NCBI RefSeq assembly: GCF_000372725.1
Contig: NW_005199601.1
Coordinates: forward strand, 458,168-522,167
Source of the DNA: Emiliania huxleyi CCMP1516
Taxonomy: Eukaryota > Haptophyta > Isochrysidales > Noelaerhabdaceae
Length of the DNA stretch: 64,000 nt
Direction: 5' to 3'
Shown here: in pieces, positions 1 to 9,858 of the stretch
Numbering within the stretch: position 1 is the first letter of the stretch
How the letters are laid out: each line of letters starts with the position of its first letter
Notes under the pieces: generated by a model
Told to the model about the DNA's origin: nothing
What the model saw: the letters and a program-made list of their open reading frames with translations, nothing else
Databases searched by the model: none
Program-made: the position numbers and the translations under genes

Positions 1-469
1 CAGCCGACAGTCCACCGCCTGCTAAAGAAGCACAGCGACGAATGCGGCACTGGCGACGCATGGCAGGCTGGTCATGACGCAGTCATAGGGTGTTGTGTGC
101 CGTCAGAGTGACTCTCTGTGTGTCAGGGATAGTCAGGGCTGTCCATCAGAGCTCCAGTAAGCTCGGAGACACCCCATTAGCGCGGCTCGACCTCTTTGAG
201 TCACTGCCTTCCCGGCGGTTTGGCTGTAGAGCCTCTACAACAAACTCTACAGCAAAATCGCGCTCTTGCGCGCCAGCCCCGTCCGCCGCCGGCTCCGCGG
301 ACGCGGTCCCTGTCATAGCTACGCGCACCATGGGTCGATGTGCCCGCCGTGTCGGTGTTGCCCAGGACTCCATCTTCATGTCATCACGCACTGGGTGGGG
401 GGTAGAGGGTGCGCGGTGCGTCCTAATCTAAAATCCGAGGATTAAGGATTCAGGCATCGCTTCAGTGAG
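1..469. other. no gene recognised
   Basis: The open frames here have no recognisable protein features and overlap on both strands. I see no RNA gene or clear repeat. Confidence 0.4.
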
Positions 470-805
470 GCCAAAGTGAGTTTATGGATGTGTGAGAACG
501 GCACTGTGGACACCGAGGAGTCACGCGCAGCCGATCAGCTCCCGCGGCCTGGGTGATGGCAGTGGCACTCTCTGAGGCTCCCTGATTTTTCTGGTATTTG
601 TTGAGCACTCTCTGGTCACCTTGTTCGCCGGGCGAGCCTGGCTCGTCTCGCTGCACAGCGGCGCGACCCGCGGTGAGGCTGCCGATCGTCGAACTGGGCT
701 TAGCTCTCAGTCAAGATATTGTGCATATGGTCGGTCTCTACAATATCTTGACTGAGCACGACCGATGAATCGGCAGCACGGAGACAGGAAGGCTCACTGT
801 GTGAG
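470..805 (+). repeat. dispersed repeat with long hairpin, copy 1
   Basis: A stretch of about 300 bp that recurs in the same orientation at 49840-50145, with only scattered differences. It contains an imperfect hairpin: 703-722 pairs almost perfectly with 740-757 (stem core TCAAGATATTGT), and an outer stem joins CTGCCGAT at 679-686 with ATCGGCAG at 769-776. It could be a short non-coding RNA gene family or a non-autonomous transposon; no flanking target duplication was identified. Confidence 0.75.
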
Positions 806-1050
806 TCTCGCGGCCGCAGCCGCCCGAGACTGCCGCGGCGGACATGCTGCGCAAGCTGGCCGCCGAGGGCGTCGCGCCCTGAGCGAGCGCTGGGGGGCAG
901 GGCAGGGGGGGGGGGGGGGTGCACAGGTGCGACAGGCGAGCTTCTGCTCAGCTGGAGCTGTTTTACCCAGACGTCGAGACATTCTGTGCTCTCGGCTTTT
1001 TTATGCTCGACGCAGCGTTGGGAGAGAGAGAAAGAATGAACTCAGACACC

Positions 1051-1238
1051 CAAGGGTGGGATGGGAGGACGGCACGCCGCCACCAGGGATTCTAATGGAG
1101 TTTTGGCTCCGATAGCCGTCGCCCACCCTTGCTGAAGAAGAGAAGAAAATCTCTCTCTCTCTCTCCCTTGCTTGGGCGTCTTAAAATCCCTGTGTGGTGG
1201 CGGCGTGCCGTTCTCCCATCCCTCCCTTGGGTTGTGTC
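1051..1238. repeat. MITE-like repeat, two head-to-head copies
   Basis: Copy a (1051-1130, plus) starts CAAGGGTGGG and ends in the reverse complement of nearly the same sequence (GCCGTCGCCCACCCTTG). It therefore has inverted ends of roughly 16 bp with a small internal difference. Copy b (about 1171-1238) lies in the opposite orientation, so the pair can fold back. Related copies are at 6435-6515 and 17275-17363. A CT-rich run (about 1150-1168) separates the two copies. Confidence 0.65.
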
Positions 1239-2027
1239 TTTTCTTTCTTTCTTTCTGGGCGTCTGCCTCTTCCTACATGCACATGCAGCACAAGCAGCAC
1301 ATGCACATGCACATGCACATCTCTCACTTCGCAGTCCCTTGCGATGATTCTTCGTCCTGCTCCTTTCCTTTGCAGCGATTTCTTCAAAAAACGCAATGCC
1401 GAACGCTACTTGTCGCCAACACGAAAAACGCCGAGATCCTCATCCTGTTTCGTGCGTGTTGCCACCGAAACTGAAATTGCCAGAAGAGATTGCAGAGGTG
1501 CCTCATGGTTGCCTCTCGCCTCGCCCCTCGCCCGGCGCGACGCAGCGCGAGATGAGAGCTGCCCCCGCGCGGGCCCTCTCGCCTCGCCCCACAACCACCA
1601 CTGCAGCGAGCCCGTGCCCGGCTGCACGCCGTGCTGCGACCGCCGCCGCGCGAGCGGCTCGCTCCGAGGATCGAGGCGAATCTGGCACAATCGGATTGCC
1701 GGTCTGAACGCTTCTGAGCGCGCGGCCGCGGGTCGCCTTTATGCCTACTGCGCCCCCGCGACCCCCAAAACAAGCCCGCGCCATGCTCGTCCCATTTTAT
1801 GCTTCTGACGCTCGCGCGCCGCCTCCTGCGCCCTCGCAGATCCAAAACAACGTGGGCGAGGCGGGTGTGCCGCGGTGTCCTTGGTGCCGGGCCTCAAGCT
1901 GCGTGCGCTGCGAGTAGGTGCGGCCCTCTTGAGCCCCCCTTCCAGTCGATCCCCCCCTCAAAGACGCTCTCAAAGCAGAGAGAAGCAGCACTGGTGCCCG
2001 GAACACGATGTGCAGCAATCAGAGCAG
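1239..2027. other. no supported gene; short ACATGC simple repeat
   Basis: Frames here are arginine/serine-rich shadows with no family match that I can see. A short run of ACATGC-type repeats lies at about 1277-1321. Confidence 0.4.
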
Positions 2028-2480
2028 GAGATTAGCCGAGATTGGCCGAGATTCAGCCGAGAATTCGTTAATTAACATAATTGACGGAACTTTGACGAAC
2101 TTCGTGGAATTGCTCTGGGGCATCATTGCGCCACGAGTTGACTAAATTGACGAGATCACCCCGAGAGTTCGTCAATTAGCATAATTGATTAGGAGGGCCG
2201 AGATTGCCCGAGATCGCTTCCGGGACCGGTATGGCACTTCCGCACCTCTTTGTGGAGGCGCTCTATCGCTCGTTCTGACGCGCCACCCGAGATTGCCCGA
2301 GATTTTAATCAAGTTTCGTCAATTAGCATAATTAATTGCCCGAGATTACCCGAGATCGCCTCCGAGACCGGTATGGCACTTCCGCACCTCTTTGTGGAGG
2401 CGCACTATCGCTCGTCCTGATGCACCACCCGAGATTGCCCGAGATTATCATCAAGTTCCGTCAATTAATTGTAATTGACG
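2028..2480. repeat. CGAGATT-rich tandem repeat, unit about 142 bp
   Basis: Units start near 2167, 2313 and 2455 (the last partial). Each carries CGTCAATTAGCATAATT, several CCGAGATT words and the block GGTATGGCACTTCCGCACC followed by a small hairpin. Degenerate copies of the same words precede the array from 2028. It is a locally AT-rich spacer just upstream of the oxidase gene. Confidence 0.75.
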
Positions 2481-2594
2481 AAATTTGACCTAAATTTGGG
2501 AGCGCCCCTCCTCCCCCCCTCCCCCGCCCGTGAATATCACACACCCGCCATCCACCGCCCCCTATCACAGGTACGAGTGAACTCGATCAACAAC

Positions 2595-5500
2595 ATGAAC
2601 ATGTCAGAGAACAAGACGGAAGTGAAGGCCCGCATCATGCCGGCCGAAGACGGCAGCATCAAGGTTGTCTTCTTCTCCGCGCCGACGTCGCCTCCGCTCC
2701 TCGGAGCAAAGGCGGTGCGTGTGCGCGTGTCGCAGATCTCCACTCTCCTCCCAACACGCTCCCCGTTCTCGCTCGCCGACAGGCGAGCGGCGCCAAGAAC
2801 GCACCCGTTGAGGACGTCACTGTGGCCGAGTCCGGCGCAGAGGCGCCCCTCGACGAGAGCATCCTCAAGCAAGACCCGGCCGCCGAAGAGGCGACCGCCG
2901 CGGAGACGGTCGACTCGGACCGGGCCAAGGCCACGTTTGCCGCCCACAAGCCGCGCGCGAACGCCGTTTTCTGGTCCAAGTTTGTGCGCCCGACCGACCC
3001 ACCGCCGGCCCGCACCGAAGACGCTCCGGCTCTCAAGCCGGTCACCGAAGACGCGCCGGCCCTCGAGCCGGTCACCGCCGGCGGCTCGCCGCTGCCGTCG
3101 ATCAAGGAGTTTCCGGAGGAGGAGCCCGCCCCGGCGGCGAGCGCCTGGCTCTACGCGCCGGCGTCTGCCAACCCACTACCTACCCCGTCTCGCGTTTGAT
3201 GCGTATAGGGCGACGCCGACTGGAACGTCTCGACCAAGGAGTTTCCCGTGGAGGAGCCCGCCCCGGCGGTGAGCTTCCCACCACCTTTCTCTGCACACGC
3301 GGGTATTGCGGTGACACGGGATTCCTACAGGCGGGCACTTATATTGATCCTGTGACCTCTGCCGCACGTCGCGCGCAGGGCATCGACGAGTGGAAGACCC
3401 CCTCCCCGCTCCGCAAGATCGAGCGCAAGGGCGAGTCCAACCTGATCGACCGCTCCAAGAAGACCACCAAGAACCCCACCCCGATCGGCCGCGTCGACCC
3501 CAACGGATTCGCGGCGCTGCTCGGAACGGACGTCGACGAGGAAGACCTCGCTGACGTCGGCTCCGGAAAGGCGTCTTCGCCGTCGTCGCCGCCGTCGTCG
3601 ACGACGCGTTCGGCGCGTACTGCCCCGCCCGTTCAGCGCACCCTGCCTGCTCGTGACAAACGCTCGTCCGCGTGCAGGGCGGCGCCGGGGAGAAGACCGA
3701 GCCGACCTCGACGCGCTCCGGCTTCCGCTTTGGCAAGTTCTGCTCGACAAAGCTGCTGTGCGTCTTCCTCACCGTGGCGGTCGGTCTGGGCTGCTCGGCC
3801 TTTGCACTCTCTTCGTACCGCTCTGGCGGCGTCTCCTCCGAGCTCCTCGAGTCGGTGTTCGTGCCGGACGCGGCCGCGATCCCGGTGAGCCCCCGATGGA
3901 CTCCCCGAGCCTCTCTGTGCAGTCGGTAGGCTGACACTCGTCGTCGGGCTCGCCTCCGCTGTACAGGACGAGGATGCCGCGTTGGCGTGCCGTGAGGCAG
4001 GGCTACAGGTGTACGCCTCGAACAGCTCTCTCTACGGCCAGCTCCGCATGTCGTTTAGCAAGATGTACCAGGCGTGGCCGCTCGTTGTGTGCGAAGCGCT
4101 GGCCCCCGAGGAGGACGCGTCGCTCACGGTTCGCGAGTTGCTCAAGTTCCGTCCGCCGACCCAGGACCAGATGCAGCAGGCGACGGGAAAGATACAGCAT
4201 TTTGTGGCCATTTCCCGGCAGAGGAATCTTTCTTTTGCCATCCGCAGCGGCGGGCACTCCAACGCGGGTTTGTCCTCGACGGTCGGGCTCAGTACGCTCG
4301 ATGTGCGCGGCATGTCGATCGTGGAGCCTAAGTTTGATTCGATGACTGTGACGGTCGGCGCGGGCGCCACCGCAGGACAAGCCCAGTTCAGCACGGTCAA
4401 CATCACCACAAACTCCGACACCTTCGGAGCCGCCCTGCCAGTCGGGCAAAAGCCGTCGGTTGGCATGACGGGACTGACGCTCGGTGGTGGATTCGGTTTC
4501 CTCACGCGCTACGCAGGACTACTGTGCGACCGGCTCGTCTCTCTCGATGCCGTGCTGCCGTCAACAGGGGAGATCGTTCACGCCACTGCCGACATTCACA
4601 ATGAGTACCACGATCTCTTCTGGGCCTCCTGCGGCGGCGGCGGCGGCAATTTTGCGGTTGTGACCGAGTTCGAGTTCAACATGGTGCCCGTCTGTGGCGT
4701 TACGTCTGACTCAGACATCCCGGCCGGGGCCCTCCAAGGGCCCCTTGAGCAGTATCCATGCGATGTGGTGATGCTGCATTTGTTCGTGCCGCTCGACCGG
4801 CCCGGCCTTCTTAGTTGGTATCAGGAGTGGAGCATGAGGATGGACCCGCGCATCACGCCTAATTTTGAGGTGAGCTGCACCTGATCCCACCAACGCTAGC
4901 ACGACCTCGCCTGACCCTGACCGCCCTGAGTAGGTGCAAAACAAGACTCACGGCTTGATTGCCGGGATCTTCATCGGATCAAAGGAGATGTTTCGCAGGG
5001 CGCTCCGTCTAGCAAACCCGACCGACCGTCACTTCATTCCGGTCACGGTGCAAGAGCTCTTTGACGCCGCCACCGTCAAGACGTTTGCGCAGGCCACAAC
5101 GGACCTGACAGGATGGACGCCAAATGCATCAACGGATGTGCTTGTGCAAAGCTTCCTCGACGAACGCTCCTACTTCAAGTACAAATCGCTCTTTCTGGTG
5201 CAGCCGCTCTCGGAGGACGGTCAGGCGATCCTACGTGATTACGCTGTGGTCTGCGGCGAGGAGGAGGAATGTGGAACCGGCACAAACTTCACTGTTGTGT
5301 TTGAGTTCCAAGCAATGGGCGGCGATCCCTCGGCCCAGCTGCCAGGTGGCAATGCCGCTGGCCTCTTTGACGACGGCTCGACCTTTACCTACACGTTTGC
5401 GCCCAACAACTTTTCGCGCATCCCCGTTGAGTCCACGGCCTTTCCTCAGCGGAACGCCCTTCACTGCCTGATGCTCAAGGCCAACTCCGCGACCGAGGAG

Positions 5501-6010
5501 GGGGGCGACGTTGCCTTTGCGCACATGGAAAACGTTTACAACATGCTTCTTCAAACCGAGCAGGTCCAAAACGGAATACGAACCGAAGGGCGGGAGGGCC
5601 AACCCGTAGTCAGTTATGTGAATCACATTGACGCCAATTTGCCAGAGGCCGAGTTTGCGCAGTTCTACGCCGGAGTCAACTCCCTGAAAAGCGCCTCGGC
5701 ATTTTGGACTCCCTCTCCAAGTCTCGCAGAACTCTCGACCGACTTTTGGATCAACAAGCTGAAGCAGGTCCGCTGCAAGTACAATCCGGACGGATTGCTC
5801 TACGTAAACCCGCTCCTCGCAGGTCTCGCCGGCGGGCCGTGCACAAATGATGTAGTCTCACAGTGCAGCGTTCGCACTGACGGCGAGGAGTGCGCCATCG
5901 GCGGGCTCGGCACCTGCTCGTGCCCCGTGGCGGGCCGCCAGATGCTCTTCTCCACCCGACCTGTTGACCAATGCGAGTGCGTCCCGCGGCACAGTGAGCC
6001 ATTCCCGTGA
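2595..6010 (+). CDS. membrane-anchored FAD-linked oxidase, berberine-bridge-enzyme type
   Basis: An oxidoreductase that binds FAD through a PCMH-type domain; the substrate cannot be told. Seven exons, all joined in phase 0, give about 970 residues: 2595-2714, 2783-3136, 3209-3268, 3379-3570, 3678-3884, 3967-4869 and 4934-6010. Introns at 3137 and 3571 have GC donors; the others have GT. The start is the first ATG of the open frame that joins cleanly. After a Pro/Glu-rich cytoplasmic-looking part comes one hydrophobic helix (LLCVFLTVAVGLGCSAFAL), then the FAD domain with RSGGHS, whose His is the usual flavin attachment site. The C-terminal BBE segment (KYNPDGLLY) is followed by an unusual Cys-rich tail. 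Exons 2 and 3 each end in the motif KEFPxEEPAPA, which suggests exon duplication. Topology predicts a type II membrane protein with a lumenal or extracellular catalytic domain. The family call is firm; the small exons are inferred from phase and splice sites. Confidence 0.85.
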
Positions 6011-6208
6011 TGGCCATCAGTTGGCCACACGCCCCTCTCCCTTAGTCCATAACCGCGAGTCCACAGCGCACAAGAGATGCTGGCGTGGAGCCTAACTGTT
6101 CCGCGCCGTATGTGTGACGAGAGCGGGGCCTGTGAGCACGTTTGAAAACGGGCCGCCACGCGGTGCGTGGAACCCGCCCCCCAGTGCCCCCACAGCTTGT
6201 TCGCTCAC

Positions 6209-6245
6209 AGTAGAGAGGTGTCCGTTTTTATTTATTTATTTATGA
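6209..6245 (+). repeat. short shared motif ending in ATTTATTTATTTA
   Basis: The string CACAGTAGAG followed by a TTTATTTATTTA run lies in the probable 3' UTR of the oxidase gene and recurs at 51248-51287. It could be a 3'-end processing or AU-rich element. The function is inference. Confidence 0.35.
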
Positions 6246-6434
6246 TCAGTTCTAATGCAGGTACCGGGGCCCAACGGATAGATGAATCCGGGGCACCCTC
6301 CGCTCGAAACCCTGGCTTAGGCTAAGCCTTAGGGGTTCGAGGCGGCCCCCACCCTGGGGGGCCTCCCATCAAAGGGACTGCGGCAGAAGACGCCCAATCT
6401 TGCACACAAAAAAGAAAGAAAACAGCCAACGCAA

Positions 6435-6515
6435 CGGAGGGATGGGAGGACGGCACGCCACCACCACACAGGGATTTCAAGGGGAGAGGTGTGGTGCTAG
6501 CCGTCGCCCACCCTC
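6435..6515 (+). repeat. MITE-like repeat, copy c
   Basis: Matches the copies at 1051-1238 and 17275-17363: GGAGGGATGGGAGGACGGCA at one end and GCCGTCGCCCACCCTCG at the other. It sits about 190 bp upstream of the AlkB-like start codon. Confidence 0.65.
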
Positions 6516-6708
6516 GCGCCTCGGGCGTCTACCACTTCCTGGGATAGGGGAGGAGGACAGGGTCCACACCTGCACGAGCAGGATTTTGGAAGGACGATCA
6601 GGGGGACAGGTGGGCTCTCTTGCACATGACAGACCCGTGTGCGTTTTCTCTCTTTGCCGCGGTTGCAGGATACGCTCTTGCAATACGCTCTCAGCTCGAC
6701 GCATTTCG

Positions 6709-8723
6709 ATGGGCAAGGTCGAGGAGAGGAGGCTGCCGACGGCTCCGGCGACGCCGGGTCCGCGCAAGGCCAAGCCAAAGAAGAAGAAGAGGGACAACGG
6801 CAAGAAGAAGGCGAAGCGGATGGCCGCAGCGGCGCTCTCAGCGGAAGCATCTGCGGCGGCCGCAGCGCTCTCTTACGCCGTCCCGCTGCCCATTCCGTGC
6901 GTGTACTACGACCCGGCCTTTCTGAGCCGTGCAGAGGCGGACGCGTACTACGACCTCTTCAGCGGCTCGGCCATTCAGTGGGCCAGCTCCGCCGTCTCAC
7001 GCCGCCCGACCGCCCTGTACGGCAATCCCACCGTGCAATACCACGGCCCGCGCCGCGCAGACAGCCTCAACCTGCCTGCCGTCGGGTACGCCTCGGACGA
7101 GATGCACCCGTGGACGACGGAGTTGCTCGAGCTCAAGGCGCCGCCACCAAGGCCCGCTCTCTCGGCAACAGCACCCATTTTGCGGCCAGAGCGCCTCGCA
7201 AGCGCCCCGTTGCCGGCAGCACACACACCTCCGCCGCACACCTCCGCCGCACACCTCCGCCGCAGGCCAAGGCGGAGGCGTGGCACTTGCACACCACCGG
7301 CCTCGCGGTCGAGTTTGCCGTCTGCCTGCTCAATAAGTACGGCGAGGCGGACGTCCTCGGGGGGCCCAGGGACCGCGAGGAGTTTTTCTGCCCGCCTGCC
7401 CCCCCCCCCCCCCCCCTCTTCCCTCCCTCCCCGACCCGCTGATGTCCCGCCGCGCGCACACGCCCTCTCGTCCGCGCACGATTTGTGCACCACCCGCCGC
7501 GCTCTCAACTTCCGCGGCGGACCCGCCACAGCACCGAGCTCTCGCCTCGCCAGGAGATGGACCCGGCTCTCGGCGCGCCGCGCACCTCGCCGATCGCCTC
7601 GATCTCTCTCGGCGCCACGCGTCGCTTCGGTCGGCGGCTCCAGTCGGCCGTGCACCCAACCAGCAGTTCGTTCCTCTGAATTCAATCGCTATGAGTGAAG
7701 GTCTGCGGCTCAAGTCGGACGTGGACTCGCCTTCTACGAACCTTCTAGGAACCTTCTGGGAACCTTCTAGGTCTGCGGCTCAAGTCGGACGTGGACTCGC
7801 CTTCTACGAACCTTCTAGGAACCTTCTGGGAACCTTCTAGGTCTGCGGCTCAAGTCGGACGTGGACTCGCCGCTGCCCCCGCTGCACTTGGCGCACGGCT
7901 CGCTCACAGTGATGGAGAATGCCTGCCAGCTGCTCTACCACCACTCGGTGAGAGCCACGGAGGCCCCTCAGTCACAGGGATGGAGAGAGTGGTGGAGACT
8001 GCCTGCCAGCTGCTCGCCGCCGACCCCCCACGCCGCGCGCACCCACACCGCCCGTGGAGACGGGGAGAGAAGGGCAGGCATGTCGCCTCGCCCAGTAAGC
8101 GCCGGGGGACCGCATGCACGTGCGCGGATCTCCGGGCGAGATTTCGGCAACGGCGCCGCCATTGGGATGTCAGTCGTCCAGTCGGCCCTTGTCGTTCTTG
8201 CCCCAACTCTTGAGCGTGCCGTGAGTGAGCGATGCGCGCGTGCACGCCGGGTGTTGCGCGCCTGGCACCGCACCTCCAGAGCACCGAATCCAGTGTGGGT
8301 TCCCTCCCGTCGGTGGTGTGGTAGGTGTTGCCCGCCGAGGCGCCCGGCGTGCGAATCAACCTCACCTTCCGGGCTCGCACGTCGGTGGTCCCGCCACCCG
8401 AGGGCGGCGAGGGAGGCCAGGCGTGGCACACTGCCAGCCGCGCGTTCGGGACGTCGTCCTTTGCCGCCGCCGCCGCCGCCTCCGCCGCCTCCGCCGCCTC
8501 CGCCGCCTCCGCCGCCTCCGCCGCCTCGGGCGCCTGCCTCGGTCCGCCGGTTCCGCCGCCGCTGTCACAGCCCATCTTTGTCGGCTTGACGTCGGCCGTG
8601 GACCACACGCCCAAGGCGCCGCACACACGACGCGTCCCTGCCGTGGCCAGTGGGTTCGGGTACCGTGGGGTAGGGGGTGGTTGCTTCGGGTACCATGGGG
8701 TAGGGGAGGGTGGGTTCGGGTAA
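6709..8723 (+). CDS. AlkB-like 2-oxoglutarate/Fe(II) dioxygenase (ALKBH2/3 type), multi-exon
   Basis: The family removes alkyl groups from DNA or RNA bases. Exon 1 (6709-7137) has a Lys-rich, nuclear-signal-like N-terminus, then YGNPTVQYHG and the MHPWTTEL region. Exon 2 (from 7266) reads FAVCLLNKYGEADVLG. Exon 3 (about 7554-7629) reads SPIASISLGATRRF. Exon 4 (7841-7947) reads LHLAHGSLTVM and LLYHHS, with the distal His. Exon 5 (from 8325) reads GVRINLTFR, with the oxoglutarate-binding Arg. Intron 1 has a GC donor; intron 3 is a tandem array of exon-start copies. I could not find the HxD iron-binding motif between exons 2 and 3: it is lost, in a missed micro-exon, or hidden by a misread intron. 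The 3' end is uncertain because the frame runs into CCGCCT repeats. Exon boundaries at 7266, 7630, 7841 and 8325 agree in phase. Confidence 0.75.
7630..7871 (+). repeat. 70-bp tandem units spanning intron 3 and the start of exon 4 of the AlkB-like gene
   Basis: Near-perfect units begin at 7701 and 7771, and a third begins at 7841 where exon 4 starts. An older, diverged copy begins at 7630, exactly at the intron donor. Each of the first three stretches begins GT and ends AG, so each is itself a potential 70-71 nt intron. Each starts with a copy of the first 25-31 bases of exon 4 (GTCTGCGGCTCAAGTCGG). Confidence 0.9.
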
Positions 8724-8750
8724 CATGGGGTAGGGGAGGGTGGGTCCCGG
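8461..8750 (+). repeat. CCGCCT microsatellite and a GGGTA-type minisatellite
   Basis: A (CCGCCT)n run at 8468-8530 is followed at about 8655-8750 by three imperfect 30-bp units containing CATGGGGTAGGGG. Frames through this region are low complexity. Confidence 0.8.
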
Positions 8751-9386
8751 CCGTGGCCCGAGCGACTTGTGCCCATGACATGTCCGCGCCACGTCCCCAG
8801 CCGTCAGGCTCCGCCGTCGGCTTCAAGCAGCGGCTGCACCATCCCTTTGAGACGCCGTTCGTATCCGACCCAGCGGAGCTGGGCGCGAGCCGCCCGCCGC
8901 GGGTGGCTGGGGACGCGTTCGAGCGCTCTTCACGCCCCCCTGGCCACGAATCGCAGGCGCGAGCCGCTACCGCGTTTGGCTCGCATCGCAGCCTCTGTTC
9001 CACGCGTGGGTCGCCTCGCAGCTGCAGGGGCGGACGCTCGTCGGCGGGACCGAGAAGAAGAAGCGAGCAAAGGACGCAGCGCACGTGCGACGGCTCATGC
9101 AGGGGTGGTAGCGATCATTTGGTGTGGGTTTGTTGTGACAGTCTGAAGACAGTGAGTTTAAGGTGCGCGTCGTCGGACGCCAGGAGGCCGGCACAGATAG
9201 GCGGTGGAGGCGCGACAACCACCCCTGACCCCAAGCCCGCCACCCGCGACTCGGGAGAATGATCACATGGAAGTGCGCCGCGGAGGGTGCTCGACCGGTG
9301 CCGGCCACGGCACCGGCAGCACGGGGGTGTCCGGTCCCCGAACGAGCCGTATGACGTAATGGGTTACAGTGCGAGGCGTGGCGATA
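8751..9386. other. no supported gene
   Basis: No recognisable coding sequence. It may contain 3' UTR of the AlkB-like gene. Confidence 0.4.
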
Positions 9387-9520
9387 GAAATCGGGGCGTC
9401 GGCATCCAGCAGCCGATTTCTGTTTCGGCGAGGGAAATCGGGCGAGCCAGCAGCCGATTTCTGTAAGCGATTTCTGCCAAAATTTTCTTCGGCGCTGCGC
9501 GCCGGTCACTATACGGTCTA
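9387..9520 (+). repeat. CCGATTTCT-rich subterminal repeat, left copy
   Basis: Contains CCAGCAGCCGATTTCT twice, with GTTTCGGCGAGGGAAATC between, then AAAATTTTCTTCGG and a short GC hairpin. The same blocks occur at 14365-14503, with the AAAATTTT block placed before rather than after them. Confidence 0.75.
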
Positions 9521-9858
9521 GATACTAGTACACTAAAAGGTTGCCCTGAGATACGAATTCAATCCTCCCGCTTAACCTTTATTTCGTGTGTGCGTGCTCG
9601 CTCGTGCCTCGTGCGCCGAACCAAGTTCTGCTTCAACAAACCCGTCGAGAGGCCACGTCACGCCGGTGTCCCCTTTTTCTGCATCTTTGTGGGTGTGGCA
9701 GCCCACTTTGCCAGTCCCTAGAGGTGTCTTTGACATTTGACTTCGATGTCTGGTGGGGGACGATTTATGTCTGGTGGGGGACGCAGGTGCTCAAAGGTTG
9801 CGGGCGTGTCACCACTCGCGCCTTCGCTCCCGACACTGGGTTCTGGACATGCAACGAC

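Noticed and set aside
6290-6345. A possible tRNA, from GGGTTCGAGGC-like T-loop sequence
   Set aside because: No acceptor stem, anticodon arm or correct spacing around it.
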